Shown here one piece after another: positions 41,601 through 52,008 of a stretch of DNA of 61,347 nucleotides. Where the stretch lies: assembly GCF_001949145.1 (NCBI RefSeq), contig NW_019091375.1, positions 2,760,598 to 2,821,944 of the forward strand. The letters are read 5' to 3'. The stretch's first letter is position 1; each line of letters begins with the position of its first letter. Origin of the DNA: Acanthaster planci. Its lineage: Eukaryota; Echinodermata; Asteroidea; Valvatida; Acanthasteridae. Under the pieces are notes generated by a model, which was not told the DNA's origin, made no database searches, and saw only the letters and a program-made list of their open reading frames with translations. The translations under genes and the position numbers were made by a program.

Positions 41601-44600
41601 TCCGGTCTTGAAACATATTTGAGACAAAAACAGAAGAGTCTGCCTATTAAATTCCATGATTAAATATTAAAGTGAATCTGTTCAAATAATGCCTATTTTT
41701 GCCTTTTTTTCTTTTAAATGAAACACAAACACTTACACAAAGCACTTACGTGTTCATATTAGTTTTGGTTTTACGCCATACAACAATTCGAAGGGAAATT
41801 CCAGGACTGGGAAACCCCAGGTTCCATCAAGCGCATTGTAACCTGTTGAACCCACGCCCAGCTCGAGTATCTTAAAATAATCTTTGTGTCGACACGCGGT
41901 CTGTTGGAGCGACCAAAATGGTTTTTTCTCGCTCATGATTGTGTAAACATTCACCATAGCTGAATCCAACCACCCATCTAAGAAAAGTACATGTGTGGGG
42001 ACGCAAAGTACAGTACTTGAACATAAGAACGGAAATCACGTGGACTTAATGTAATCCAGAAGAGGGTTTTCAAAGCCCTTTGATTGCCTAACCAGTTGAG
42101 AAGGCAGCGAAAAAACAAAAGCCTCAGAGATAAGACAAATCCCACAATGCCTAAATACACATCGGCGTTTATGCACCCATAAACAGATCTGCTGCCAAGC
42201 CTTATTCAGAAAGTCGATCAATTTAACTGATTTCTTGGTCCATTGAGCTCGAGAAATTTCATTTTAAGTGAATCCAAAGTTGGAGGAGTGAAAAATCATG
42301 TCGATATAGGGTCTATTATAGTTAAAGTTTTTCAACAAAAAGATGTTGTAATTGGCCATTCTCTCATAAAAATTTCATCCCGCACTAACACTTATAAACA
42401 AGGACAATATTAAGTAAAACCTCAGATTTTATGTCAAAATTGATTTGGAAATGCCAATACTAAGAAAGGTAGCGGAAATTTCCTAATCTTGAAATGTAGG
42501 TACCGACTCGAAAATTTAAGATGGATTAAAATTTTCTTAATTAAGAAAAACTGCAAAACTGCAAACCTCCACGTGACGTAACCCTCTCCATGTTAATTGT
42601 CTGGGTCTGCTAGTAGCCAATTTAATCAAGCTCAAAACAATCAATTGTTGTTGTAGTGATTAGCCATTCTTAATTAGTAGGCCTATTGGTGCAAGTAGCG
42701 CGTACGATTCAAAGCCCAAAGAGAAAAATTAAGGAATTTCGAACATCTAGACATCCTCTTACAACTCTCATTTCCGTTGAATCCGTAGATGGAAGGATTT
42801 GTATTTCCACTGACTGTTTTAAATTATGATATATTCAACAGCTGAGAAATGAGCGCACTCTCTGAACTTCCGGTCACCCCAGACTGTAGAAGGGTATTGC
42901 GTGCGATGGGGAATTCCCGCATGAGAAATGTGGAGAATTAATAATTTATGCGCACATCTGTCGCTTCATTTAAAGGGCGCACGACAAAGCATCGCTGTAG
43001 CTGTCTACTGGATGTGCAAACTGTCGTAGATTTCGTCCAGTATTGATTTGGAACTCTCAGTTTACTTCAAGCACAAAGGACGCCTCGTTTTCAGTGTAGC
43101 ATTTTCTTTCAACAGCAAAATGTTTTAAAATCACACAGCATCGACATACTGAAACTGGCATGGGCCAGTTGATCACAACTGGGAGGATTATCATCAAACA
43201 TGTACTGTTTCGTGTTCCAAACCCATTTTGCATACCCCAAGACCGTACAAAAGGCCCATTAATGTAGCCCCATAAAGGCCATAAAAGGTTACCTAAAAAT
43301 GTTTTTTTTTGGTCCTAAAAAAACTGTTTGCTTCCTTCAACAATTGCCCCCAAATTAGTTCCAAATCCCCACCCCCCCAAAGGATTGCGCTCTTGGTCGG
43401 TGGGTCGTCAATCATGAAGCGTTCATTTTTGTCGTAACTCTCGTATTCCATTGGAACTTTTTTTTTAATATGTAACCTGTTTTTGGCTTTTCCAATGAGG
43501 CTGAGTCGAAATTACAGGGGCTCTCTACATTCTTTAGAATGAAATGAAATGCTCCACCGAATTGTCCTTTCTTTTATTATATTAATTGTTCCTTTTTGTA
43601 CTTGATGTTGGCTTCCCATTGTCTGTCCCCCCCCCCTTTCTGCCATTGAACAGGGTGAAAAAATACCGGATTTTGAGCTTTAACTTATTAGAACAATATA
43701 ACATAGGTGGGGTGAAACGTGCAGGGCCTGGAAATAGTTATCTTATATTTTATTAGTGCAATACAACCTTTATGCCGGTTCATTCTTGGAAAGCGAACAT
43801 GAAAGCAAAATTGTGACTTCAGATCAAAATATTCGCGTGGCGAATTCGTAAAGGTTAAACACATTTCAACTAATTGTGTTAATTTCGCTGGAAATTTTTC
43901 GTGACGTCAAATTCGCTTCATTTTCACATTCTCCGGAAGTATGAACCGGTCTTTAGACGACATTTTCTTTTGTGCTGAGGTGCGAGGGTCACAAGGAGCG
44001 AAACATGACTTAATTTGTACGTAACCGACTTCCAAGAACAATATGAAGTAATATTCACGTGCCCTAAGTTTCAATTCCACTTAGCCTTCTTGCCTTCTTT
44101 TGCCGATGAAAGGGGCTTTCCATTTTCTTTTAAACAGGAAATCCAACTTTCATAATTAAACGAGTGACCAATAAGTGCAGCATGCTTCTTATTTTGATTT
44201 CACTTTCAGAAATAATAGAGCTGCAGACGGCCGGAAACATTGTCTGTGGTTACGGGGTTTTGTTGAAATTGTAACTCGGGCAATACTTAGTGTCCAATTC
44301 ACTTTGTTTAAGTGATGACGATTATAATGTGTGTTGACTGCCAAATTCAGTTCCTGTTAGCATGTGTTGCATTGTGGGAGTAACTGTGCACTCAGAACAG
44401 GGCTGTTTTCATGGCCCATGATAAAATCAGAAATGGGATGCACGTCGCCCCTGCCCCAGGTGGATACCAGGGAAAGCTGTAAAGAGGTTTCTCGGTTTTG
44501 TTGTAAGGAATAAATTATGCCATTTCTTATGGAGGCCGAAACCAGACGGGCTGCCAACCCTTTCTGCATGCTGTCTGCTCAGTGTTAAGGGGTATCCATA

Positions 44601-45328
44601 GGACTTCCAGTCCTACCGGCAGTGCAAACAGACCGTCAAATTTTTTAACTTAACTAAAATCCGATTTTGTTTGTTTCATTGCAGAAAGAACATGGAGGTT
44701 TTGGTTTGAAAGTATCTTCAAACGGGGCAGCCAAACAGTGGCTAATGATGCCCAGTACTCCAATGTTCGAGATTTTGAAACAGAAACTCCGTTGCAACGG
44801 GATACAGTTACGAGAGTCGAATCGGAATATTTAAAAGATAGGGAATCGAAAGGATTCCTCAACCTACCAGCCCCCAATACAAGGAACGATTTGGTTGTGC
44901 TGGAAACAGCCTTAGGGTGTGAAAAGCATGAAAACCCAGCGATTACAGCTTCCTTTGCTTGCCAAGAAAAAACTGCATCAGACGACAGTTTCATGAAAAG
45001 GAATACTCCGAAATCCGAGGAAAAACAAATATCAAATCTTGCCAGACGTTATTCTCTTTTTGGCCAATGTAGCAAAAAGCCAGACGAGGAACTTGCACCC
45101 AACGGAGATGTTTTGGATGTAGGAAAACCTAGTAACGGGTATGCTGGGAAAGCGACAATTGATTGCCGTGAGGAGCAGCTAGCAACAGCGCCACCCGCGT
45201 TGCCAGCATGTGTGCTACAGTCTGCTGCCACTCGCATTCCAACTGAAGATGCAGTCGTGAATTATATTCAATCAGGCGATCCTCCGTTAGAGGGCGTTCC
45301 AGTCAAATGCAAGGAGACTAACATGTAA
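38407..45328 (+). CDS. TNF-receptor-superfamily-like type I membrane protein, 3 exons
   Basis: Exons 38407-38676, 39786-40374 and 44685-45328 join in phases 0 and 1 to a frame of about 500 residues. Order: signal peptide (hydrophobic RIVWLVVLQYALL at about 22-34), an acidic Pro/Asp/Glu-rich linker, a short Cys-rich region (residues 91-178: CRPC, then PCRGLCRPCTIC, NCTATQDTVCSLC, GQC), a stalk, a transmembrane helix at about 247-274 followed by RWRQW, and a cytoplasmic tail of about 215 residues. The TATQDTVC.LC pattern is the classic TNFR repeat signature. I see no death domain. A PDEE in the tail fits the loose TRAF2 motif. The final ATGTAA overlaps a perfect GTAAGT donor (45325), so another exon may follow. 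Orthology within the superfamily cannot be fixed. Confidence 0.8.
39786..40374 (+). CDS. TNFR-like exon 2: cysteine-rich region, stalk and transmembrane helix
   Basis: Acceptor TTTTCCCTACAG precedes TGC (Cys91). It contains the TNFR cysteine block, an Arg/Gly/Ala-rich insert (101-130), the stalk and the transmembrane segment. Donor G|GTTGG at 40375 is weak but gives the phase that fits exon 3. If it is not used, the frame ends at TAA 40454, giving a receptor with a tail of only about 38 residues. Confidence 0.78.
40375..44684. other. Large intron of the TNFR-like gene
   Basis: 4.3 kb, AT-rich, no internal exon recognised and no bounded mobile element. Short reading frames inside lack any family resemblance. 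Confidence 0.5.
44685..45328 (+). CDS. TNFR-like exon 3: cytoplasmic tail
   Basis: Acceptor TTTCATTGCAG. The frame opens RTWRFWFESIFKRG and runs uninterrupted to TAA at 45326-45328. The tail is Ser/Thr/Glu-rich without a recognised folded domain. Joining exon 2 gives TPRRERTWRFW, a plausible basic juxtamembrane stretch. Alternatively the exon ends at 45324 before GTAAGT. Confidence 0.7.
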
Positions 45329-45529
45329 GTCATCATGGTTGGAAGTGTTGCTGAACAGCAAAACAGTTCACACCAATTTTCTTTGGCGTAAAAGTAACTG
45401 CTGAGCAGAAAATATCAAAGTACATAAGTAGACATAGCCAGGAAAAAATAACTTAACACATTTTGACTCAGATCACACACAATGTCATTCCTCTGTCTTG
45501 AATCATGTACCTTTTTGCTAGCCGAGAAA

Positions 45530-45625
45530 GCTCACGTGACAAGGTGACTTAAACCGCACGTCACATCACTCACGCGTCAGCCATCACGTCAGCCAGTGTT
45601 GTATGGTATCGCACGCTCGCAGGCA
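45530..45625. promoter_or_regulatory. Cluster of CACGTG / CACGTCA words
   Basis: Within about 70 bp: CTCACGTGAC (E-box), CACGTCAC, CACGCGTCAG and CACGTCAGC, followed by a CpG-rich stretch (CGCACGCTCGCAGGCACGCG). It looks like a bZIP/bHLH-type regulatory cluster in otherwise AT-rich DNA; no transcript is evident. Confidence 0.3.
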
Positions 45626-46411
45626 CGCGCCCCGCAGTGCACAGAATGGTGCATGGGATCGCTAAAAACCGCAAATGTTCAAATGTTTGACGAAACAGTT
45701 TCTGAATGAAGTCCCTCTTGTAATTATCAATGTACCCATATATTCATATTGTCCTTTTCTTGCCAAACAGTATAATATTAAGTGAATGGTATTTACGTTA
45801 ACGTTTGTGATATTTAAACGAACTCAATTTCCGGACAGACGATTGTTGAAAACGATATAAGATTTATTTTTTCTTGAAATTGACTGCATTCTGGGCGAAA
45901 GCTTTCACAGATTACGCTTTTATTTTTTTATTTTTTTTTAATGACGCTTTTATTTATTTAAAAGTACCATTTGTAAAGGGGATTCGGCAGTCCCGTTTTG
46001 GAGATTTGACAAAATGGACCGTTTTCTATACTACGTCTAAATTCTCTCAGATTTCTGTCGTAAGAGGGCCTCACGCATTCACAGAGTATTGTGTGTAGTT
46101 TCAAGCAGAAGTCGGTCAAGACAAAGGCGAACAAAAGTTGGTCTAGACTGTTTATGGAGGTAAGGCCCTCCATTATGTGCACACCTGTCACGTAGTGGCT
46201 TGTTTGGCCGATTTGATCACACGTTTGCCAGTTTATTCGACTCTGCCTCGTCCACATCAGTAGCACATAATATATTTTGTATAATGAATTCCCGTCAGGC
46301 TCCGGTGAATATAACAAAATTGCTCAACATTTTGGACGGATACTTTGTCAGCCTGCCATTTTTATTTTTAAAAGTTGCTGTGTTATATTTTGAAGCGTTC
46401 CATCTTTTGAA

Positions 46412-46417
46412 AATAAA
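46412..46417 (+). terminator. Candidate polyadenylation signal of the TNFR-like gene
   Basis: AATAAA about 1.1 kb downstream of the candidate stop at 45328. Plausible only if that stop is real; no supporting downstream element was identified. Confidence 0.25.
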
Positions 46418-46499
46418 ACTTGAACACGATCCCTTTCTGGCAGTTATGTAACGTCGAAGTCACATGATTCTTGGTATACGGCGCCCTCTAGATTGAAAA

Positions 46500-48080
46500 A
46501 TGGTGCTTTTCTTGTGGGCAAGTCGGCGCTCTTCCTCTTTGAAGTCTAGAAAATGGAGGACTGGATCAATTGTCAACTTAACTCTCATTTGAAACCTGTG
46601 GTATGGTGCAAGTTATTGAGTGCTCTGTTGTTATTATGAACAATGCGTGAACCGTCAAAGATGGCTGCATCTGAACCTTATGTTTCCCCCTTGTAGCCCA
46701 GCTTTTGTTAACTGGGCATAGTTGCCTACATCCTCGTGCCCGTTTCAGACAAAATTAGCCTTGCAGTACCTTTAGCATACTAACATCGAGACGGGGCAAT
46801 GTCATATTTTGTTCAGGCAATTAGATTAGATGTTTAGACTTTAAGTGATTTCCTTAAGAAAAGCAGTAATTAGCCTTTTCACAGAAGGTATACAAGACAC
46901 ATTACAGGCCCTTATACGTGACAGGGTCTTGACTGACTACCCAAGAAATATCAAGGACTTTTGGTAAACAGATTTCACTGGTAAGAAGGAGTTTGGTTAT
47001 GCCAAGCTTTGGGACTTGCCTAGCATGCATCGCATAATACCTTTTGTCTGATTTTTGCTAGATTCTAAAGTCTTAGAAACTTCGGAACTTAGTAACTGTC
47101 CTCAAGTAATAAAAAGATATTTCAAGACTAAAAGATTTTTTAAAAGCCGAAATTCGTCTTCCTAAAAATGGTTGCATTGAATGGTAAAAATTCGGTATCT
47201 CTTAATGTTGTTTCTGCAAAATTGAAATGTTTGCCGTAACAGAAGTTGTTGTAGAAGACAAAGAGATGTAAAATTCGCATTTAACGCAAATAAAAAGGCT
47301 TGAGTTGCTATTAATGTATTTGTCTTTCTGTTTTGCCTTCATTGCCTTGAGCAGGATTATGTGCAGTGATCGATATCGATTGCTGGGGTCTAGGGTTGTC
47401 AACATTAATCTCTCTAGAAAAGTCTAATTTTATTTGACAGACGAAAACAGAGATATAAAAAGCAAATCTAAAAATTATTCTCTGTCAAGTGAAACAGGGA
47501 CAGGTTTCTAGTTGTTCACCAACGAAGTATAGTGTAGTGTCGGCATTTCAATGTGTTATCGACTTGACCCTCAAGTGTAATCACGTTAAATTAAAGCGCA
47601 GTGGTGCGAGGGAGGGTCGTTGGCGTTGAGTGTCAAGAAGGATTTAGAGCAACCCACGTGAAGGTTTTATGAAAATAGCACCATGTTTTACAGTGATGCT
47701 CGCATGTTTCTTCAAAGTTGGTGATTGGTGAGTGTGGCGCAGAGGGTTGGCTAATTATTGTCCTTTTCATCCAGACCCGATCGGCTCTAAGACGAAATGG
47801 ACATTTTTACCGTGGAGCGGATGCATTTCCCCTCATGACCAAATGGAATCATATGATTATAGGCCTGAATAATTCCCTATTTGATTAGTGAATTGTCGAT
47901 CCCATTATAACCAACTGTTGTTCATCCCGTCACACACCGCGGAACATTTCCTTCAGCATTCATCTGCAGTCGCAACTAACATTTTAAATATTCAGATGTT
48001 GGATAAAACAGATATGAGTGTGTCATATTCGTGCAATGGAAAAGAAATTAATTTTATCCAGTGACTGCATAATGTCCCAT
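46500..48080. other. Gene-free stretch
   Basis: Nothing supported. No exon similarity and no bounded repeat. Confidence 0.45.
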
Positions 48081-48090
48081 TACCCTCGCG

Positions 48091-48332
48091 CAGTAACGTA
48101 TCCAGCTGTTGCTGTTGTGGGGGGGGGGCAAATTCAAAAACAAATGCGGCTTTGGCCTCATTCAACATGATAACGGGTAGAAACAATGTAGCATATTTGT
48201 TTGATAAATAAATAAACCGGTTAGTTTCTTTCCTACTCACCTATGAAGTAATCTTGGTTAAAAAAAACGAAAAAAAAACGTCCGTCGAGGGGTGGGGAGT
48301 TACCCCTGCCCCCCCTCCTGGATACGCCACTG
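48091..48332. mobile_element. hAT-type MITE with 8-bp target duplication
   Basis: Terminal inverted repeats CAGTAACGTATCCAG and CTGGATACGCCACTG (consensus CAGTGGCGTATCCAG), flanked by CCCTCGCG (48083-48090) and CCCTCGCT (48333-48340), an 8-bp duplication with one mismatch. Subterminal G-run and C-run. 242 bp, noncoding. Confidence 0.9.
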
Positions 48333-48446
48333 CCCTCGCTTTGCATTATGCACTGGAACACCACAGCTGTCACATTATAAAGCTGTTACCCCCCCCAACA
48401 CGTACGCACAATGTGGAACAATAGGGAGAAATCGTAAGCGAATCAT

Positions 48447-48507
48447 TTTGCTCTTTTAGGGAGGTTTTGCTCTTTTAGGGAGGTTTTGCTCTTTTTAGGG
48501 GAGTTTT
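48447..48507. repeat. Three-copy 19-bp tandem repeat
   Basis: Unit TTTTGCTCTTTTAGGGAGG, repeated three times with minor change in the third. The unit contains CTCTTTTAGGG, the same 11 bases that form the terminus of family A elements. Confidence 0.8.
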
Positions 48508-48607
48508 CTTCACTGGTACCGAAAGAGATTTGTCTTTGATGTTGTTTTTGCATTGACAATGCATGCATCTTTTTACAAACTTTAGGCCTACATCAATCAG
48601 TAAAGCA

Positions 48608-48648
48608 ACAACACCCCAACAAACAAACAAACACCCCAACAAACAAAC
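48608..48648. repeat. Short tandem repeat
   Basis: Two copies of a CACCCCAACAAACAAAC unit with an interior CAAA expansion. Confidence 0.7.
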
Positions 48649-49004
48649 TGTATTGTCCTTTCAAAAGCAACCATTTTAAAGTGGTTATTGTTGTAGAGCC
48701 CAAAAGTTGAGCCCTGGTGACATACATCTGGAACCCTCTGACATAGGAAATATAACGAGAAAAAATTTTAGAGTTTGCCATTTGTTCATTTACGTCTTGA
48801 AGAAAAGACCTTTGCAAAATATTTGCTGGCACAATAAATTTACCAAAACTGACAAGAATTACCTGACCAGAAAAAGCAACATCCTGCCAATAATTTACCC
48901 CTAGATACACGAAGATCAGTGCAGTTCGGCGTTCTCTGTTCCCGAATTACTTGGGGACCACACACGTAAAATTCCGACAGGAGTTTTGCACTTAATGGCT
49001 TCAG

Positions 49005-49125
49005 TTAGGAATTATTCGTCCAAAACTTATCCGACGTAGTAGCACGGCCCCAATGTAAACTCCCCATAGGCAGACCGCACGAAGGTTCCGGAAGCTCGCA
49101 GCATGACCCTGTATGTCCTTGCTCT
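49005..49125. repeat. Family F fragment (5' part)
   Basis: Matches the start of the copy at 49370: shared CCCCATAGGC, then CGGAAGCTCGCAGC and TGACC, same orientation. The later parts of the family are absent, so this is a truncated neighbour. Confidence 0.55.
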
Positions 49126-49369
49126 TTTGTTGGGTAGGCTTGGTGCCAAGTCGGCACTTGGTTTGGTAAAAAGTATTCTGTAAGCCCAAAACGTCGTTCT
49201 GATCTGCACAAGCGCACTGCTCGTGAGACTACAAACGCCTCATAAACCTTTGCGCGGGACGTTGGATGCCTCATCCCAACTAGCGGATGATCGATGATCC
49301 AATTACCGACTTGTAGAATTCGGTTTTGTTCCCCATAAGCACTCATTCTGTTTCATGGGGTGGTTTCAG

Positions 49370-51560
49370 TTAAAATTATCGAACGCGTAGGATGGCCCAT
49401 TATAAAATCCCCATAGGCGGACCGCGCGAGGGCTCCGGAAGCTCGCAGCGTGACCTTTCACTTTCAGGCTCTATTCAAATAGAGCCCATGAAACACTCAT
49501 GTTGGAAGTTATCTTCGTCTTCCTCAGCTAATATTTAAGAAAAGACACCTGGAGATGAGTGAAAAAAATGAATTCCATCAACGACCTTTCGTGTCCAGCG
49601 ATGTCGTATCTAGGTCTCCTTGTTCATGCACGTTTGTTTTCACTCCCCTTGCTTTCGTGAAATTTAAGACGAAAACATTACAACCATTTACCTACCTGTA
49701 GCCGATGGGTTCTATGTTCCGTTGATTTGACATAAGGTTGCACTACAGCAAATACGCGCCCATAGGGGTGCGCCCTCGTATTTAGGCCAGAAATATGTCC
49801 GCCGGGCTCATTAACAAAAGTTATAGACTCAAAATGTTCTATATTAGAGGGTCCTGGGAGCCATGGAACTGGGGAATTGAAGAAATCTGAGACTGGACCT
49901 CTGGGCCGGACTCGGGGCGTCCAATTCTGAGCAATTTGGATGCAATCGGGTCCGAAAGTGCCACTCGTTGAGCCATTTTGCAGAGGGATGGTTTTTCAAA
50001 ATGGCTACTTTTCTGGACAGGGATATTTTCTTCATTTTAAGGGTGGTCTGCTTCTGGTGAAAATTTCTCAAAAATTCATTGGTCAACCCCCCTGAAAATT
50101 GAAAGGAAATGAAAGGGGACATGTGGAACATCATTTTTCTGTGCAGCCTGAATACCTGTGAGAGATGTGAGTATTTTTAAAATATTTTTGAAGTATGGGG
50201 GTTTATCACTGCTGTCTATGGGAATTTATTTGTAGTGGTGCACCGATAGAAAACAGTGCAAAATCGGATCGAAATAGCACCGCCTGATGTTGACTCTCGT
50301 GAAGAGGTTGGCCTCCGTTTTGTTTTACAAGAAAAATCACATTATGGCCAGAAGATCACTTTTCGTTTCAATTTTATGGGGGTTAGCCACGAAAATCTTC
50401 TTTTTTTTATTCGCCTTTCAAGGAAGATGCCCCCAACAGCTGTAAAACTAAGCGCTCATTTCTGAATGTACCCACCCGCCTCTATCCAAAATAGGGCCGC
50501 AATATGGGGCTTTTTGTGAAGGAATTTCCGAACTGGAAACTATCAGTCCCAAGTTCGGGATTTGTAGAAATATTTCTATGATGCCTCCTGATTATAGCCT
50601 GTCTTGTTGTGAAAACCCAGTGGGATCACATAATATTAATGAGCTCGCGCACAGAAATACAACCACTTGGTGTAATGTACCCATAACACAGTTGTCGACA
50701 AGGTCAGATAAAATACATGTATCAGAATCGATCATAAAGGCTGAGTTCGGGCGGCTTGTTTCCGTATGTTCACGAACAGCTCCATTTGTTGTTCGTCGGT
50801 CGGCCGTCTGAACGCCGGGAACAAGCAACCGATTATCGCTGGTAGTTAGTAACAAGCAACATGGCGGCGTCCATGTAGGCTACGTTATTCGAGAGTTAAT
50901 GTTTGAAAGGGCTGAATTCTTCTCTACATAAACATTCATTTCTGTGTTACGGAAAATAGTTGCATGTAATGTTAATTTTGCAAAACTTCCCATGTTCTAT
51001 GGCTTTGGAAGCCATCTCTCTACTGAGATTTGCAGCTGTTCAAAAATTCAAATCTCACGAGTTTTCCGTGTGTTCCTGTAAAACCCTGACGCCCGGTTCG
51101 AGCGCGAGAACAAGAAACCTGTGTCAAGAACAGGCCTCCCGAACTCGACCAAAAATATATTATTGCTTCCACTTTAAATTATAACCTTATAAATCAAAAA
51201 GGTTTGTCAATTTTTTGGGTCTGTTTTATTTCTGCTTTTACCGTCAGACTGCCATAAAATTTCGCACCATAAATGCTCATCTGCATACGAGACCCCCCAT
51301 TGGACTGTTCTTCATGTGTTTCAGATTTTCGGAAGTGATGGGTTAATTTTTGGCAGGATATTTCTCTTTTAGTTCAGGTAATTCATCAGTTTCTATAAAT
51401 TGATATATTAGCAAATATTTTTCAAAGTTGAATTTTTTAAATTAAGAAGTAACTGAAGGAAAAAAATATATAAATTCTAATATCTTTGCACGTAATTAAT
51501 TTTTCCCATTCAAGAGTTTCAGATGCGCGCCATCAGGGGTCATCTTTTAGTCTCTTTTGT
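49370..51560. repeat. Family F repeat, copy 2, split by an insertion
   Basis: 49370-49735 and 51190-51560 together align in order with one continuous copy at 6655-7510. The intervening 1.45 kb has no counterpart there, so this copy was interrupted by a later insertion. Confidence 0.7.
49731..51195. mobile_element. Insertion of about 1.45 kb inside family F repeat
   Basis: Bounded by inverted words ATAAGGTT (left) and AACCTTAT (right). No frame longer than about 96 codons and no transposase motif seen. A small stem (AAATACG / CGTATTT) sits near the left end. Classification unknown; boundaries approximate. Confidence 0.5.
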
Positions 51561-51601
51561 AAAAAAAAAAATACGCAAGGTCATCGCTAGTACAAATTCA
51601 A

Positions 51602-51620
51602 AGCGCCACTAGGTGGCGCT
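51602..51620. promoter_or_regulatory. Palindromic CTCF-like site upstream of Ldh_2 gene
   Basis: AGCGCCACTAGGTGGCGCT: 8-bp perfect inverted arms around TAG. Positions 51606-51620 (CCACTAGGTGGCGCT) closely fit the CTCF core motif, which is conserved across bilaterians. It lies 372 bp before the start codon. Binding is inference. Confidence 0.4.
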
Positions 51621-51991
51621 ATTTCTCGCCAACACGCACAAGGGTGTTCGATCGCGTGTTCACGTGAAGTATATAGCTCAACCAACGTGAGGCATACCGT
51701 GCACATCAGTGGGCGTTGTACGTGTCGCCGTACCGTTCCACTTTTTACGGGCTTCATGCCAGGCAAGGCGCCAAAGCGAAGTTCGAAGTTCATGAGCTAC
51801 GCACACAAGACTAGGCAAACATGATCAGGGCCAGGGTAGGCCTATGTCATGTACGTGTATGTGTTGCCCACATGCAACACGTACACACGTTCGTGTCCAT
51901 GGGGCTGAGGTGCGGAGGCATTTGGAGAAGGTGTTTCGACCCTCAGAAGCTCAGAGTCAGATTGAGAAAACAGCCAGTTTTGTCAAGAACC

Positions 51992-52008
51992 ATGGCAACC
52001 AACAGACA
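51992..52008 (+). CDS. Ldh_2 exon 1: 17 coding bases (MATNR)
   Basis: ATG in a strong context, five codons plus CA, then a perfect GTAAGT donor. Phase 2 matches exon 2, whose first G completes Gln. Coding support is short, so this start rests on phase, start context and donor quality. Confidence 0.72.

Noticed and set aside
50866-50880. ATGGCGGCG start-like sequence (AACATGGCGGCGTCC)
   Set aside because: The frame stops after five codons; more likely a YY1-type word than a gene start.
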